NCBI RefSeq assembly: GCF_003151075.1
Contig: NZ_CP029482.1
Location: 4,588,001-4,652,000 of the forward strand
DNA: 64,000 nt
Source: Pseudomonas sp. 31-12
GTDB lineage: Bacteria > Pseudomonadota > Gammaproteobacteria > Pseudomonadales > Pseudomonadaceae
Direction of reading: 5' to 3'
The first letter of the stretch is position 1. Every line of letters starts with the position of its first letter. The notes beneath the pieces are model-generated. The model had not been told where the DNA came from, did no database searches, and saw nothing but the letters and a program-made list of their open reading frames with translations. A program made the translations under genes and the position numbers. Below are positions 9,680-21,045 of this stretch, piece after piece.

Positions 9680-10792
9680 TCAACGCTCAAGCAGGATCCG
9701 CAGCATGCGACGCAGCGGTTCGGCCGCGCCCCACAGCAGTTGGTCGCCGACGGTGAACGCACCGACGTACTGCGTGCCCATGTTCAGCTTGCGCAGACGG
9801 CCAACCGGTACGTTCAGGGTGCCGGTGACTTTCGTCGGGCTCAGTTCCTGGATGCTGGCTTCGCGGTTGTTCGGCACCAGTTTGACCCAAGGGTTGTGCT
9901 GGCTGATCAGCCCTTCGATGTCGGCGATCGGCACGTCTTTGTTCAGCTTGATGGTCAGCGCCTGGCTGTGGCAGCGCATGGCGCCGATGCGTACGCAGAT
10001 GCCATCGACCGGGATCGGGCTCTTGAAGCGACCGAGGATCTTGTTGGTCTCGGCCTGGGCCTTCCACTCTTCGCGGCTCTGACCGTTCGGCAGTTCCTTG
10101 TCGATCCACGGAATCAGGCTGCCGGCAAGCGGTACGCCGAAGTTTTCGGTCGGGTACGCGTCGCTGCGCATGGCTTCGGCGACACGGCGGTCGATGTCGA
10201 GGATGGCGCTGGCCGGGTCGGCCAGTTGATCGGCGACAGCGGCGTGGGTCGCGCCCATTTGCTTGATCAGTTCACGCATGTTCTGCGCGCCGGCACCGGA
10301 GGCCGCCTGATAAGTCATGGCGCTCATCCACTCGACCAGACCGGCTTCAAACAGACCGCCCAGGCCCATCAACATCAGGCTGACGGTGCAGTTGCCGCCG
10401 ATGTAGTTCTTGGTGCCCGCGTCGAGCTGCTGGTCGATGACCTTGCGGTTCACCGGGTCCAGCACGATCACCGCGTCATCCTGCATGCGCAGGCTGGAAG
10501 CGGCGTCGATCCAGTAACCCTGCCAACCGGCTTCGCGCAATTTCGGGAAGACTTCGCTGGTGTAGTCGCCACCCTGGCAGGTCAGAATCACGTCGAGGGT
10601 TTTCAGCTCATCAATGCTGTAAGCGTCCTTGAGCGGAGCAATGTCCTTGCCCACGGACGGGCCTTGGCCACCGACATTGGAAGTGGTGAAAAACACCGGC
10701 TCAATAAGATCGAAATCCTGCTCTTCCAGCATCCGCTGCATGAGCACGGAACCGACCATACCGCGCCAACCGATCAGACCTACACGTTTCAT
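9680..10792 (-). CDS. asd: Aspartate-semialdehyde dehydrogenase
   Basis: A 370-residue enzyme reducing aspartyl-phosphate to aspartate semialdehyde with NADPH, the branch point to lysine/diaminopimelate, threonine and methionine. Visible are the nucleotide motif [10 protein letters not shown] (8-17), the active-site GGNCTVSLM with Cys135, and the Gram-negative-type length. It follows leuB by 69 bases but is separated from it by a terminator-like hairpin, so it probably has its own promoter. Confidence 0.97.
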   Translation of the reverse strand: MKRVGLIGWRGMVGSVLMQRMLEEQDFDLIEPVFFTTSNVGGQGPSVGKDIAPLKDAYSIDELKTLDVILTCQGGDYTSEVFPKLREAGWQGYWIDAASSLRMQDDAVIVLDPVNRKVIDQQLDAGTKNYIGGNCTVSLMLMGLGGLFEAGLVEWMSAMTYQAASGAGAQNMRELIKQMGATHAAVADQLADPASAILDIDRRVAEAMRSDAYPTENFGVPLAGSLIPWIDKELPNGQSREEWKAQAETNKILGRFKSPIPVDGICVRIGAMRCHSQALTIKLNKDVPIADIEGLISQHNPWVKLVPNNREASIQELSPTKVTGTLNVPVGRLRKLNMGTQYVGAFTVGDQLLWGAAEPLRRMLRILLER

Positions 10793-10810
10793 CGCAACTA
10801 CACCTTCTTT

Positions 10811-10855
10811 AAAAAGTGGGCCGCTGCTTTCAAGAGTGAAAGTGGCAGCGGGCCC
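10811..10855 (-). terminator. Terminator downstream of leuB
   Basis: Minus strand: GGGCCCGCTGC paired with GCAGCGGCCC, then ACTTTTTAAAG. It lies in the 69-base gap between the leuB stop and the asd start. Confidence 0.7.
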
Positions 10856-10861
10856 GAGAGA

Positions 10862-11944
<1,083 letters not shown>

Positions 11945-12009
11945 GCTTTCCTCATGTCATCAGTCGGTGCGCCCAGGGGCGCACCCGGAAAAATTCTATC
12001 GTCCGGAGC

Positions 12010-12777
12010 CTATCGCTCTGCAATCAGCACCAGCACATCTGTACTGAACGAACCATCGGCCTCAATTTCAAAATATTCGCGTACTTCATTGCCCATCGAC
12101 TGCTGCAGCTCGCGGATGGCCGCGCGCATGACTTGCGGCGTGCGCATGCGTTCGACCCAGCTGTTGTACTCCAGCCGCAACCGTTGACGCGTGGTGCTGC
12201 GGGTATGCAACCCCGCCTCGCTGACCTGACGCAACCACTCGCCGGCGGAATAATCGCGCACATGGCTGGTGTCGCGCAGTACTTCGACGCTCTGCAGGTA
12301 AGTGTCGAACAACGGACTGCCCGGTGACAACACGTCGACGAACGCCGCCACGCCGCCCGGCTTCAGCACCCGGCGCACTTCGCGCAGGGCCAGGCCGAGG
12401 TCGCTCCAATGGTGCGCCGAATAACGGCTGAACACGAAGTCAAACTCGCCGTCGGCAAACGGCAGGCGCTCAGCGGCACCGTTGACCGTGGTGACATTGC
12501 TCAAACCACGGTCGATGGCGGCTGCGGCGACCACGTCGAGCATCTGTTGGGACAGGTCGTAAGCGACCACTTCTTTCACCAGCGACGCCACGTGAAAACT
12601 CACGTGACCGGCGCCGCAACCCAGATCGAGCACCCGTGCATCGCCCTGCCCGGCCAGCTCGGCCTGTAGCAGCGCGAATTCAGTGCCTTGAGCGTGTACG
12701 GCGCTGCTCAGGTAGGCCGCGGCCTGTTCACCGAATTGCTTTTGGACTACCTGGCTGTGCTGGGCGGTGCGGGTCAT
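12010..12777 (-). CDS. Class I SAM-dependent methyltransferase
   Basis: A 255-residue UbiE/Coq5-like methyltransferase. Motif I is DLGCGAG at residues 51-57, and a post-I acidic residue and the FSRYSAHHW segment follow. The start at 12777 is chosen because GGAAG lies five bases upstream; longer in-frame starts (to 12876) would run through a REP repeat. It is inserted between leuD and leuB, an arrangement common in Pseudomonas. The substrate cannot be told from sequence. Confidence 0.88.
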   Translation of the reverse strand: MTRTAQHSQVVQKQFGEQAAAYLSSAVHAQGTEFALLQAELAGQGDARVLDLGCGAGHVSFHVASLVKEVVAYDLSQQMLDVVAAAAIDRGLSNVTTVNGAAERLPFADGEFDFVFSRYSAHHWSDLGLALREVRRVLKPGGVAAFVDVLSPGSPLFDTYLQSVEVLRDTSHVRDYSAGEWLRQVSEAGLHTRSTTRQRLRLEYNSWVERMRTPQVMRAAIRELQQSMGNEVREYFEIEADGSFSTDVLVLIAER

Positions 12778-12825
12778 CGGGACTTCCTTTTTTGGGGTGG
12801 AGTCTTGTGTTGCCTTCAAGGGCCT

Positions 12826-12902
12826 CATCGCGAGCAGGCTCGCTCCCACAGGGTTTTGTGAACGCCGCAAATCCAATGTGGGAGCCAGCCTGCTGGCGAT
12901 GG
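12826..12902. repeat. REPIN between methyltransferase gene and leuD
   Basis: Inverted arms CATCGCGAGCAGGCTCGCTC and its partner TGTGGGAGCCAGCCTGCTGG, slightly diverged, with a 26-base spacer. It separates leuD from the methyltransferase gene. Confidence 0.8.
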
Positions 12903-12924
12903 CGTCATCACGCCTTACGCAAAA

Positions 12925-13569
12925 TCAAGCGTCGCGAAACAACCAAGGCTGGCTCGCACGATGCTTGGCTTCAAACGTCGCAATCGCTTCATGGTCCATC
13001 AACGTCAGACCAATATCGTCCAGACCATTGAGCAAGCAGTGCTTGCGGAACGCATCAATCTCAAAGCGCAGCACTTTGCCATCCGGACGGGTCACGGTCT
13101 GGGCTTCCAGATCAACCTGCAACTGATAGCCAGGATTCGCTTCAACCTGCTCAAACAGCTCATCCACTTCCGCATCGCTCAAGATGATCGGCAGCAAGCC
13201 GTTCTTGAAGCTGTTGTTGAAGAAGATGTCGGCGTAGCTCGGCGCGATGATGCTGCGGAAACCGTATTCTTCCAGGGCCCACGGCGCGTGTTCACGGCTG
13301 GAGCCGCAACCGAAGTTCTCGCGGGCCAGCAACACGCTAGCGCCTTGATAACGCTCGGCGTTGAGCACGAAGTCCTTGTTCAGCGGGCGCTTGGAGTTGT
13401 CCTGGTACGGCTGGCCGACATCCAGGTAGCGCCACTCATCGAACAGGTTCGGGCCGAAACCCGTGCGCTTGATCGACTTCAAGAACTGCTTCGGGATGAT
13501 CTGGTCGGTGTCGACGTTGGCACGATCCAAAGGCGCGACAAGACCAGTGTGCTGGGTAAAAGCTTTCAT
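12925..13569 (-). CDS. leuD: 3-isopropylmalate dehydratase small subunit
   Basis: A 214-residue aconitase-swivel subunit, partner of LeuC in converting 2- to 3-isopropylmalate. It has [17 protein letters not shown] near the N-terminus and the [18 protein letters not shown] signature. It begins 10 bases after the leuC stop, so the two subunits are co-transcribed. Confidence 0.97.
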   Translation of the reverse strand: MKAFTQHTGLVAPLDRANVDTDQIIPKQFLKSIKRTGFGPNLFDEWRYLDVGQPYQDNSKRPLNKDFVLNAERYQGASVLLARENFGCGSSREHAPWALEEYGFRSIIAPSYADIFFNNSFKNGLLPIILSDAEVDELFEQVEANPGYQLQVDLEAQTVTRPDGKVLRFEIDAFRKHCLLNGLDDIGLTLMDHEAIATFEAKHRASQPWLFRDA

Positions 13570-13579
13570 GCTGCGCTCC

Positions 13580-14998
13580 TTAGATCAATTCACGGACGTC
13601 GACGAAACGACCGTTCACAGCGGCGGCGGCGGCCATCGCCGGGCTCACGAGGTGGGTTCGGCCACCGGCGCCCTGACGGCCTTCGAAGTTGCGGTTGGAG
13701 GTCGAGGCGCAATGCTCGCCCGACTCCAAGCGGTCCGGGTTCATCGCCAGGCACATCGAGCAACCCGGCTCACGCCATTCGAAACCGGCGTCGAGGAAAA
13801 TCTTGTCCAGGCCTTCGGATTCGGCCTGTGCTTTCACCAGACCCGAGCCCGGCACCACGATGGCCTGCTTGATGGTCGAAGCGACTTTGCGGCCCTTGGC
13901 GATGACTGCCGCAGCGCGCAGGTCTTCGATCCGCGAGTTGGTGCAGGAACCGATGAACACGCGATCCAGCTGGATATCGGTGATTGCCTGATTGGCAGTC
14001 AACCCCATGTATTTCAAGGCGCGTTCGATGGAACCGCGTTTGACCAGGTCCATTTCCTTCGCAGGATCGGGAACATGCTGGTCCACGGCCAAGACCATCT
14101 CGGGCGAAGTGCCCCAGCTGACTTGCGGCTTGATTTGGGTCGCATCGAGCTCGACGATGGTGTCGAATTTGGCGTCTTTATCGGTCACCAGGTCTTTCCA
14201 GGCTTCGACAGCCAAGTCCCATTCCGCGCCTTTCGGGGCGAATGGACGGCCCTTCACGTAGGCCACGGTTTTTTCGTCAGCCGCCACCAGGCCTACGCGT
14301 GCGCCGGCCTCGATGGACATGTTGCAGATGGTCATGCGGCCTTCGACCGACAGATCGCGAATCGCGCTGCCGGCGAACTCGATGGCATGGCCGTTACCGC
14401 CGGCGGTGCCGATCTTGCCGATCACGGCGAGGACGATATCCTTGGCGGTCACGCCGAACGGCAATTTGCCTTCGACCGACACCAGCATATTCTTCATTTT
14501 CTTGGCGACCAGGCACTGGGTGGCGAGCACGTGCTCGACTTCGGAGGTGCCGATACCGTGAGCCAAAGCGCCAAACGCGCCGTGGGTCGAGGTGTGGGAG
14601 TCGCCGCAGACCACGGTCATGCCCGGCAAGGTCGCGCCCTGCTCCGGGCCGATCACGTGAACGATGCCTTGACGCACATCATTCATCTTGAATTCGACAA
14701 TGCCATATTCATCGCAGTTGTCGTCGAGGGTCTGAACCTGCAAACGCGAGACCTGGTCGGCAATGGCTTCGATGCCGCCCTTGCGCTCCGGGGTGGTCGG
14801 TACGTTGTGGTCCGGGGTCGCGATGTTGGCATCGATGCGCCAAGGCTTGCGCCCGGCCAGACGCAGGCCTTCAAAGGCTTGCGGCGAGGTCACTTCGTGA
14901 ATGATGTGACGATCGATGTAGATCAGCGCAGAGCCATCGTCGCGCTGCTTGACCAAGTGCGAATCCCAGAGCTTGTCGTAGAGCGTTTTGCCGGCCAT
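13580..14998 (-). CDS. leuC: 3-isopropylmalate dehydratase large subunit
   Basis: A 472-residue aconitase-family enzyme that binds a [4Fe-4S] cluster. Ligand cysteines are visible as Cys352 (GSCTNSR) and Cys413/Cys416 (GCSMC). It acts with LeuD in leucine synthesis. First gene of the leuC-leuD cluster; the divergent LysR gene starts 149 bases away, so the shared intergenic region probably holds both promoters. Confidence 0.97.
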   Translation of the reverse strand: MAGKTLYDKLWDSHLVKQRDDGSALIYIDRHIIHEVTSPQAFEGLRLAGRKPWRIDANIATPDHNVPTTPERKGGIEAIADQVSRLQVQTLDDNCDEYGIVEFKMNDVRQGIVHVIGPEQGATLPGMTVVCGDSHTSTHGAFGALAHGIGTSEVEHVLATQCLVAKKMKNMLVSVEGKLPFGVTAKDIVLAVIGKIGTAGGNGHAIEFAGSAIRDLSVEGRMTICNMSIEAGARVGLVAADEKTVAYVKGRPFAPKGAEWDLAVEAWKDLVTDKDAKFDTIVELDATQIKPQVSWGTSPEMVLAVDQHVPDPAKEMDLVKRGSIERALKYMGLTANQAITDIQLDRVFIGSCTNSRIEDLRAAAVIAKGRKVASTIKQAIVVPGSGLVKAQAESEGLDKIFLDAGFEWREPGCSMCLAMNPDRLESGEHCASTSNRNFEGRQGAGGRTHLVSPAMAAAAAVNGRFVDVRELI

Positions 14999-15146
14999 CA
15001 GACGTTTTCCTCATCAGCTTGTTTCTATGCCCCGGGCTTTGAACGTTTCAATAACCCTTTGGCTTGTGAGGTCGATCCTAGGGGGTTACATTAAATAACT
15101 CAAATTCATATTTTTTATGCTTTGGATAACCAACTGGAATACCGTA

Positions 15147-16037
15147 ATGGACCTGGCCAACCTAAATGCCTTTATCGCGATTGCCGAGACTGGAAGCTTT
15201 TCTGGCGCGGGCGAACGGCTGCACCTGACGCAGCCAGCGATCAGCAAGCGCATCGCCGGACTGGAACAGCAATTGAAGGTACGTCTGTTCGATCGCCTGG
15301 GCCGCGAAGTCGGCCTGACCGAGGCCGGGCGCGCCCTGTTGCCGCGGGCCTATCAGATTCTCAACGTGCTGGACGACACCCGCCGCGCCCTGACCAACCT
15401 GACCGGCGAAGTGACCGGGCGCCTGACGCTGGCCACCAGTCACCACATTGGCCTGCACCGTTTACCGCCCTTATTAAGAGAGTTCACCCGACGCTACCCA
15501 CAAGTGGCGCTGGATATTCAGTTCCTCGATTCGGAAGTGGCCTACGAAGAAATACTCCATGGCCGCGCGGAACTGGCAGTAATCACCCTGGCCCCGGAAC
15601 CTCATACCTTGGTCAAAGCGACGCCAGTGTGGGACGACCCGCTGGACTTCGTGGTCGCCCCGGAGCATTCGCTGGTCAGCAACGGAGCGGTCAGCCTGGC
15701 GGACATCGCCCTGCATCCGGCGGTGTTTCCCGGCGGCAACACCTTTACTCACCACATCGTCCATCGACTGTTCGAGGCTCAGGGACTGACGCCGAACATC
15801 GCCATGAGCACGAATTATCTGGAAACCATCAAGATGATGGTCTCGATCGGCCTGGCCTGGAGCGTGTTGCCGCGCACGATGCTCGATGATCAAGTTGCGC
15901 GAATACCTTTGCCGGGCATACAACTCACGCGCCAGCTAGGCTATATCTTGCACACCGAACGGACGCTGTCGAACGCGGCACGGGCCTTCATGGCCTTGCT
16001 GGATGCACAAATCGATCTGCCAGGGACTCAAGGCTAA
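15147..16037 (+). CDS. LysR-family regulator adjacent to leuCD
   Basis: A 296-residue LysR-type regulator: winged HTH at residues 1-60 (MDLANLNAFIAIAETGSFSGAGERLHLTQ...), then an effector-binding domain. The start at 15147 is chosen because it aligns with the family N-terminus; an ATG ten codons upstream has no ribosome-binding site. Divergent transcription from leuC suggests it controls the leuCD(B) cluster, but this is inference from position. A homologue occupies the same place in P. aeruginosa. Confidence 0.92.
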   Translation: MDLANLNAFIAIAETGSFSGAGERLHLTQPAISKRIAGLEQQLKVRLFDRLGREVGLTEAGRALLPRAYQILNVLDDTRRALTNLTGEVTGRLTLATSHHIGLHRLPPLLREFTRRYPQVALDIQFLDSEVAYEEILHGRAELAVITLAPEPHTLVKATPVWDDPLDFVVAPEHSLVSNGAVSLADIALHPAVFPGGNTFTHHIVHRLFEAQGLTPNIAMSTNYLETIKMMVSIGLAWSVLPRTMLDDQVARIPLPGIQLTRQLGYILHTERTLSNAARAFMALLDAQIDLPGTQG

Positions 16038-16103
16038 CGTGCGCTACTGCCATCGAGCCGCGAACTCCTGTGCCTAACGCCCAATTCAGCCCAAGGCCTG
16101 CCA

Positions 16104-19100
16104 ATGCCGAAATCTGTTGACCGTATTCCGCCGATGCCCCGTATTCAGGCGCTTGACCCGAAACGGTCCGAGCAGAGCTGGGAAAGTGCGCCGCAGTTGC
16201 TGGCCGCTCTCAACGGCGCGCGCCTGGGCGCCTGGTATTGGGACATCGAACGCGGTCAGATCAGTTGGTCTCGGGGCACCCAGGCGTTGTTCGGCTTCGA
16301 TCCCCGGCAACCGTTGCCGGCCGATCTGGAATACCTCGACTTGCTGCCCCCGGAGGATCGGGCCAAAACCATCCGTGCCTTTCATGCCGTGATTGCCGGC
16401 GCCCCGCTGGAACAAGCGATGCACCACCGCATCCGCTGGCCCGACGGCAGCCTGCACTGGCTGGAGATCAACGGCAGCCTGCTGCCGGACAAACACGGCC
16501 GGCCACGGATGATCGGGGTCATTCGCGAAATCACCCACCAGCGCCAGCGCGAACAGGCGCTGAGCAGCTCGGAAAAACGCTTTGCCACGCTGTTTCACCT
16601 GTGCCCGAACATGGTGCTGCTGACCCGCCAGGAAGATGGCCTGATCACCGAAGCCAACCAGTATTTCGAAAGCCTGTTCGGCTGGCCGGTGCAGGACGCC
16701 ATTGGCCGAACGACCGTCGAACTGGGCCTCTGGGTACACCCGGAGCAACGGGACGTGCTGGTCAAGGCGACCAAGGCCAAGGGCGAACTGACCAGCATGG
16801 AGGTGCAGTTTCGCGCCAGCAACGGCCAGATCCATGACGGCATCCTCAGCGCACAGAAAGTCGAACTCGAAGGCCAGCCCTACCTCCTGAGCACTTTCCT
16901 CGACACCACGGAACGCAAAGCCGCCGAACACGCGCTGAAAGACAGCCAGGAACGCCTCGACCTGGCCCTGGATTCGGCGCAACTCGGCACCTGGGACTGG
17001 CACATTCCCAGCGGCATGCTGTACGGCTCGGCACGGGCCGCGCAGTTGCACGGGCTGGAGGCCATACCCTTCCATGAGTCTTTCGACGCATTTTTCGAAG
17101 GCGTGCCCGACGAAGAACGCGGTTCCATGCGCGACGCATATCGCAGCCTGCGCGAAGGGCCGGCCGGCAATTATCAGCTGACCTATCGGGTGCAACTATC
17201 GGACGGCAGCTCCCGTTACCTGGAAAGCCGCGCCCGCCTCTACCGCGATGAAAACGGCGCGCCGCTGCGCATGGCCGGCACCTTGCTGGACATCACCGAC
17301 CAAGTGGAGCGTGAACAACGGCTGGTGGCTTCGGAAGAGAAATTCGCCACGCTGTTTCAAGTCAGCCCGGACCCGATCTGCGTTACGCGCCAGGACACCG
17401 GCCAGTTCATCGAGATCAACTCCAGCTTCACCCAGACCTTTGGCTGGAGCGCCGCCGAAGTGATTGGTCGCAGCGCCGACGAAATCGGCCTGTGGGACGC
17501 ATCGGCGAAAAGCCTGCAACGGATCGAACAGGTCATCCGCGAACAGGGACTGAATAATGTCGCGATCGTCGCCCAGCACAAAGACGGGCAATCCCTGACC
17601 TGCGTGATTTCCAGCCGGCAGATCAGCGTGGGCGACCAGCCGTGCATCGTCACGACCCTGCGCGACATCACCCAGCAACAGCGTTCCGAAGCGGCACTCA
17701 AGGCGAGCGAAGAGAAGTTTGCCAAGGCGTTCCACTCGAGCCCGGACGCGATCACCATCACCGAGCGCGATACCGGGCGCTACCTGGAGGTCAACGATGG
17801 TTTCTCTCGCCTGACCGGTTACCGCGCCGACGAAGTGATCGGCCGCACTGTGTATCAGGTCGGCATCTGGGCTGAAGAGAAACAACGCTCGGCGCTGCTG
17901 GCCGAGTTGCAACTCAAGGGCCGCGTGCACCATCAGGAAATGCTCGGCCGCAATAAACGCGGCGAACTGCTGACCGTCGAAGTCTCGGTGGAGCCGATCA
18001 CCCTCAACGAAACCGCGTGCCTGCTGCTGACTGCCCGAGACGTCAGCCTGCTGAAAAATGCCGAAGCGCAGATCCGTCACCTGGCCTACCACGACCCGCT
18101 GACCAACCTGCCGAACCGCGCGCTGTTGATGGATCGCCTGAGCCAGCAGATCGCGCTGCTCAAGCGCCACAACCTGCGCGGTGCGCTGTTGTTCCTCGAC
18201 CTCGATCACTTCAAGCACATCAACGATTCCCTCGGTCACCCGGTGGGCGACACGGTGCTGAAAATCATCACGGCCCGGCTTGAGGCCAGCGTACGCATGG
18301 AAGACACCGTCGCGCGTCTGGGGGGCGATGAATTTGTGGTGCTCCTCAGCGGCCTCGAAGGCTCGCGCAACGAAGTCAGCGCCCAGGTCAGTGATCTGGC
18401 CGACACCTTGCGCGAATTGCTGTCGGAGCCGATGTTCCTCGATGGCCAGCGCCTGCAAGTGACGCCAAGCATCGGCATCGCACTGATTCCCGATCATGGC
18501 TCGACCCCGACCGACCTGCTCAAGCGTGCCGATATCGCGCTGTACCGCGCCAAAGACTCGGGCCGCAACACCGCGCAGATGTATCACAACACCATGCAGA
18601 AGGCCGCCAGCGAACGCCTGCGCATGGAAACCGATTTGCGCCTGGCCCTTTCCCGGGGCGAGTTTCAAGTGCATTACCAACCCCAGGTCGACGCCCGTGG
18701 CAACCGCATTGTCGGGGCCGAGGCGCTGGTGCGCTGGGACCACCCGGAACTCGGCCCGCAATCGCCCACCGAATTCATCAAGGTACTGGAGGACAGCGGA
18801 CTGATTCTGGAAGTCGGCACCTGGATCATCGACGAAGCCTGCGGGGCTTTCAAAAAGCTGGTCGCCAAAGGCCTGGTGAACCCGCTCAGCTTCAGCCTCT
18901 GCGTGAACATCAGCCCGAGGCAATTTCGTCAAAACGATTTTGTCGAACGCATCGAACACAGCCTCAGCAGCCACGGCCTGCCCTGCTCACTGCTGAAACT
19001 GGAAATCACCGAAGGCATCGTCATCCAGAACCTGGAAGACACCATCAACAAAATGCGTCGCCTGAAAAAACTCGGCGTGAGCTTCGCGATGGACGACTTC

Positions 19101-19382
19101 GGCACCGGTTATTCCTCGCTGACCTACCTCAAGCGCCTGCCGGTCGACACGTTGAAAATCGACCAGTCGTTCATCCGCGACGCCACCACCGACCCCAACG
19201 ACGCCGAAATCATCCGCGCCATCGTGGCCATGGCCCGCAGCCTGGAACTGAAAGTGATCGCCGAAGGGGTGGAAACGCCGGAGCAGCTGGAGTTCTTACA
19301 GGGGTTGGGGTGCCATTTTTATCAGGGGTATTTGCATAGCCGGCCGTTGCCGGTGAAGGAGTTTCAGAAGCTCCTCAAATAA
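16104..19382 (+). CDS. Five-PAS GGDEF-EAL cyclic-di-GMP protein
   Basis: A 1092-residue protein with no membrane segment or signal peptide, so cytosolic. Five PAS/PAC units follow each other (about 30-155, 156-278, 280-405, 407-530, 532-655), each of the last three ending in a DIT/DVS-like PAC tail. The GGDEF domain (about 656-825) has an intact GGDEF motif at 740-744 and an RMED sequence five residues before it, the RxxD inhibitory site. The EAL domain follows (EALVRW at 873, DDFGTGYSS). Both catalytic signatures look intact, so it could make, degrade or switch c-di-GMP. PAS4 and PAS5 are similar to each other, suggesting internal duplication. Confidence 0.93.
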   Translation: MPKSVDRIPPMPRIQALDPKRSEQSWESAPQLLAALNGARLGAWYWDIERGQISWSRGTQALFGFDPRQPLPADLEYLDLLPPEDRAKTIRAFHAVIAGAPLEQAMHHRIRWPDGSLHWLEINGSLLPDKHGRPRMIGVIREITHQRQREQALSSSEKRFATLFHLCPNMVLLTRQEDGLITEANQYFESLFGWPVQDAIGRTTVELGLWVHPEQRDVLVKATKAKGELTSMEVQFRASNGQIHDGILSAQKVELEGQPYLLSTFLDTTERKAAEHALKDSQERLDLALDSAQLGTWDWHIPSGMLYGSARAAQLHGLEAIPFHESFDAFFEGVPDEERGSMRDAYRSLREGPAGNYQLTYRVQLSDGSSRYLESRARLYRDENGAPLRMAGTLLDITDQVEREQRLVASEEKFATLFQVSPDPICVTRQDTGQFIEINSSFTQTFGWSAAEVIGRSADEIGLWDASAKSLQRIEQVIREQGLNNVAIVAQHKDGQSLTCVISSRQISVGDQPCIVTTLRDITQQQRSEAALKASEEKFAKAFHSSPDAITITERDTGRYLEVNDGFSRLTGYRADEVIGRTVYQVGIWAEEKQRSALLAELQLKGRVHHQEMLGRNKRGELLTVEVSVEPITLNETACLLLTARDVSLLKNAEAQIRHLAYHDPLTNLPNRALLMDRLSQQIALLKRHNLRGALLFLDLDHFKHINDSLGHPVGDTVLKIITARLEASVRMEDTVARLGGDEFVVLLSGLEGSRNEVSAQVSDLADTLRELLSEPMFLDGQRLQVTPSIGIALIPDHGSTPTDLLKRADIALYRAKDSGRNTAQMYHNTMQKAASERLRMETDLRLALSRGEFQVHYQPQVDARGNRIVGAEALVRWDHPELGPQSPTEFIKVLEDSGLILEVGTWIIDEACGAFKKLVAKGLVNPLSFSLCVNISPRQFRQNDFVERIEHSLSSHGLPCSLLKLEITEGIVIQNLEDTINKMRRLKKLGVSFAMDDFGTGYSSLTYLKRLPVDTLKIDQSFIRDATTDPNDAEIIRAIVAMARSLELKVIAEGVETPEQLEFLQGLGCHFYQGYLHSRPLPVKEFQKLLK

Positions 19383-19389
19383 CGGGTAC

Positions 19390-19418
19390 AAAAAAGGGCG
19401 CCAAATGGCGCCCTTCTC
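19390..19418 (-). terminator. Terminator between GGDEF-EAL gene and hsp20 gene
   Basis: Stem GGGCGCC-AAAT-GGCGCCC. The T run is on the minus strand, so it mainly terminates the heat-shock gene, but it can act for both convergent genes. Confidence 0.85.
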
Positions 19419-19432
19419 AATGCTCTGACTTG

Positions 19433-19876
19433 TTATTGCAGAGCGGTTTTTTGCGTCCCGTTGATCGGAATGCGTTTGGCTTTCGCCTCTTCCGGAATCA
19501 CCCGCAACAGGTCGATGCTCAACAAACCGTTGCTCAGGCCGGCGGCCTTGATTTCGATATGGTCCGCCAGACGGAAAGACAGTTTGAAGGCGCGCTGTGC
19601 GATGCCTTGGTACAGATAGGTGACGTCTTCGTTCGCGTCACGCTTGCCGCCACTGATGGTCAGCACACCTTTTTCCACTTGCAGCTCCAGGTCTTCTTCC
19701 TGGAATCCGGCGGCCGCAATGACGATGCGGTACTGGTCGTCGCCGTGTTTTTCCACGTTGTAAGGTGGGTAGGTGCTGCCTGGCTCGTTGCGCAGGGCGG
19801 TTTCGAACAGGTCGTTGAAACGGTCGAAGCCCACCGAGGAACGGAACAGTGGGGCCATCGAAAATGCAGTACTCAT
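19433..19876 (-). CDS. ibpA: Small heat-shock protein, Hsp20/IbpA family
   Basis: A 147-residue alpha-crystallin chaperone that holds unfolding proteins for DnaK/ClpB. The crystallin domain spans about 35-125 (NVEKHGDDQYRIVIAAAGF..., KGVLTISG), and the C-terminal anchoring motif RIPI is present. The promoter region carries a sigma-32 type promoter and the leader folds like a ROSE thermometer (separate entries), so expression is controlled by heat both in transcription and translation. Confidence 0.94.
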   Translation of the reverse strand: MSTAFSMAPLFRSSVGFDRFNDLFETALRNEPGSTYPPYNVEKHGDDQYRIVIAAAGFQEEDLELQVEKGVLTISGGKRDANEDVTYLYQGIAQRAFKLSFRLADHIEIKAAGLSNGLLSIDLLRVIPEEAKAKRIPINGTQKTALQ

Positions 19877-19884
19877 GATTCAAA

Positions 19885-19942
19885 TCTCCTGAAAACATAT
19901 CAGCAAGTTTTTTTGTCTCCGCGACCCGAATTCGGCATCGCG
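19885..19942 (-). promoter_or_regulatory. ROSE-like RNA thermometer in ibpA leader
   Basis: The roughly 68-nt leader can form two hairpins. The first is CGCGATGCCGAATTCGGGTCGCG (19920-19942). In the second the CUUGCUG stretch (19901-19907) faces the Shine-Dalgarno AGGAGA (19885-19890), with AUAUGUUUUC as loop. Pairing of U(U/C)GCU with AGGA is the ROSE signature and short two-hairpin ROSE elements are known upstream of ibpA in Pseudomonas. Melting at high temperature would free the ribosome-binding site. Confidence 0.8.
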
Positions 19943-19950
19943 TAATCCCT

Positions 19951-19978
19951 AGATAGGGATCGCTGATTGCTTTTCAAG
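19951..19978 (-). promoter_or_regulatory. Sigma-32 (RpoH) promoter of ibpA
   Basis: Minus strand CTTGAAA, 13 bases, CCCTATCT: close to the heat-shock consensus CTTGAAA-N13-15-CCCCATNT. Predicted transcription start near 19944. Confidence 0.85.
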
Positions 19979-20008
19979 AGATTATTTTCAGATTTTTTTA
20001 GAATTTTC

Positions 20009-20968
20009 TTAGGCCGCTTCGGCCACCTGCAGACCCAGCAAACGCGAGACCTGGTCCAGTTCAGTTTCCCTACGCAGGACGGTGAACAGCTCGACGGCTT
20101 CGGGATAATTGCGGGTCAGCATCGCCAGCCATTGCTTCAAGCGACCCGGCGATTGGCGCGCTGTCATCTGCGCCTTGGCTTGTAGCCAGAAGTCCTGAAC
20201 CAGTGGCAGCAACTCTGCCCAGGTCATCTCGACCACTTCTTCACCGGCCCGCGCGGCGGCGATTTGCCGGGCCAGGTCCGGGCGCGACACCAGGCCGCGA
20301 CCGAGCATGATGTCTTCCACGCCGCTGATTTCGCGGCAACGGCGCCAGTCCTCGACGCTCCAGATGTCGCCGTTGGCGAATACCGGAACCTTGACCACTT
20401 CCTGCACCCGCGGGATCCATTCCCAGTGTGCAGGCGGCTTATAACCGTCGGTCTTGGTCCGGGCGTGAACCACGATGTGCGCCGCACCGCCTTCGGCCAG
20501 CGCTGTTGCGCAGACCAGCGAACCGTCGGGGCTGTCGAAGCCCAGACGCATCTTGGCGGTGACCGGAATGTGTGCAGGCACAGCACGGCGGACATGCTCA
20601 ACGATTTGGTTGAGCAGTTCGGGTTCTTTCAGCAGGACGGCGCCGCCACGGGACTTGTTGACGGTCTTGGCCGGGCAGCCGAAGTTCAGGTCGATGACCT
20701 CGGAACCCAGTTCGCAGGCCAGCGCGGCATTTTCAGCCAGGCACACCGGGTCGGAACCGAGCAACTGCACCCGCAGCGGTACGCCGGACGCGGTGCGGGC
20801 GCCGGTCAGCAATTCCGGACCGAACTTGTGGTAATAGGCAGGCGTGAGCAGTTGATCGTTGATCCGAATGAACTCGGTCACGCACCAATCAATGCCGCCC
20901 ACACGGGTCAGCACGTCCCGCAGGATGTTGTCGACCAACCCCTCCATGGGCGCCAAAGCAATTTGCAT
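20009..20968 (-). CDS. dusC: tRNA-dihydrouridine(16) synthase
   Basis: A 319-residue FMN-dependent enzyme reducing uridine 16 of tRNA. It begins [13 protein letters not shown] and has the catalytic [11 protein letters not shown] with Cys98, KMRLGFD and the phosphate-binding ANGDIW and LGRGL motifs. Closest to DusC rather than DusA or DusB by the [16 protein letters not shown] segment. An ATG three codons upstream exists, but [10 protein letters not shown] matches the family start. Confidence 0.92.
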   Translation of the reverse strand: MQIALAPMEGLVDNILRDVLTRVGGIDWCVTEFIRINDQLLTPAYYHKFGPELLTGARTASGVPLRVQLLGSDPVCLAENAALACELGSEVIDLNFGCPAKTVNKSRGGAVLLKEPELLNQIVEHVRRAVPAHIPVTAKMRLGFDSPDGSLVCATALAEGGAAHIVVHARTKTDGYKPPAHWEWIPRVQEVVKVPVFANGDIWSVEDWRRCREISGVEDIMLGRGLVSRPDLARQIAAARAGEEVVEMTWAELLPLVQDFWLQAKAQMTARQSPGRLKQWLAMLTRNYPEAVELFTVLRRETELDQVSRLLGLQVAEAA

Positions 20969-21045
20969 GAAAAACACACTCGACGAAAAACGTGCGGCAG
21001 TTTACTGGATTCTCTGTCGAAAGACCTGCATCTGCCTCTGTGGCG

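Noticed and set aside
17196..18974. 592-codon minus-strand frame opposite the PAS-GGDEF-EAL gene
   Set aside because: Shadow frame: its codon use is the complement of a recognised multi-domain protein.
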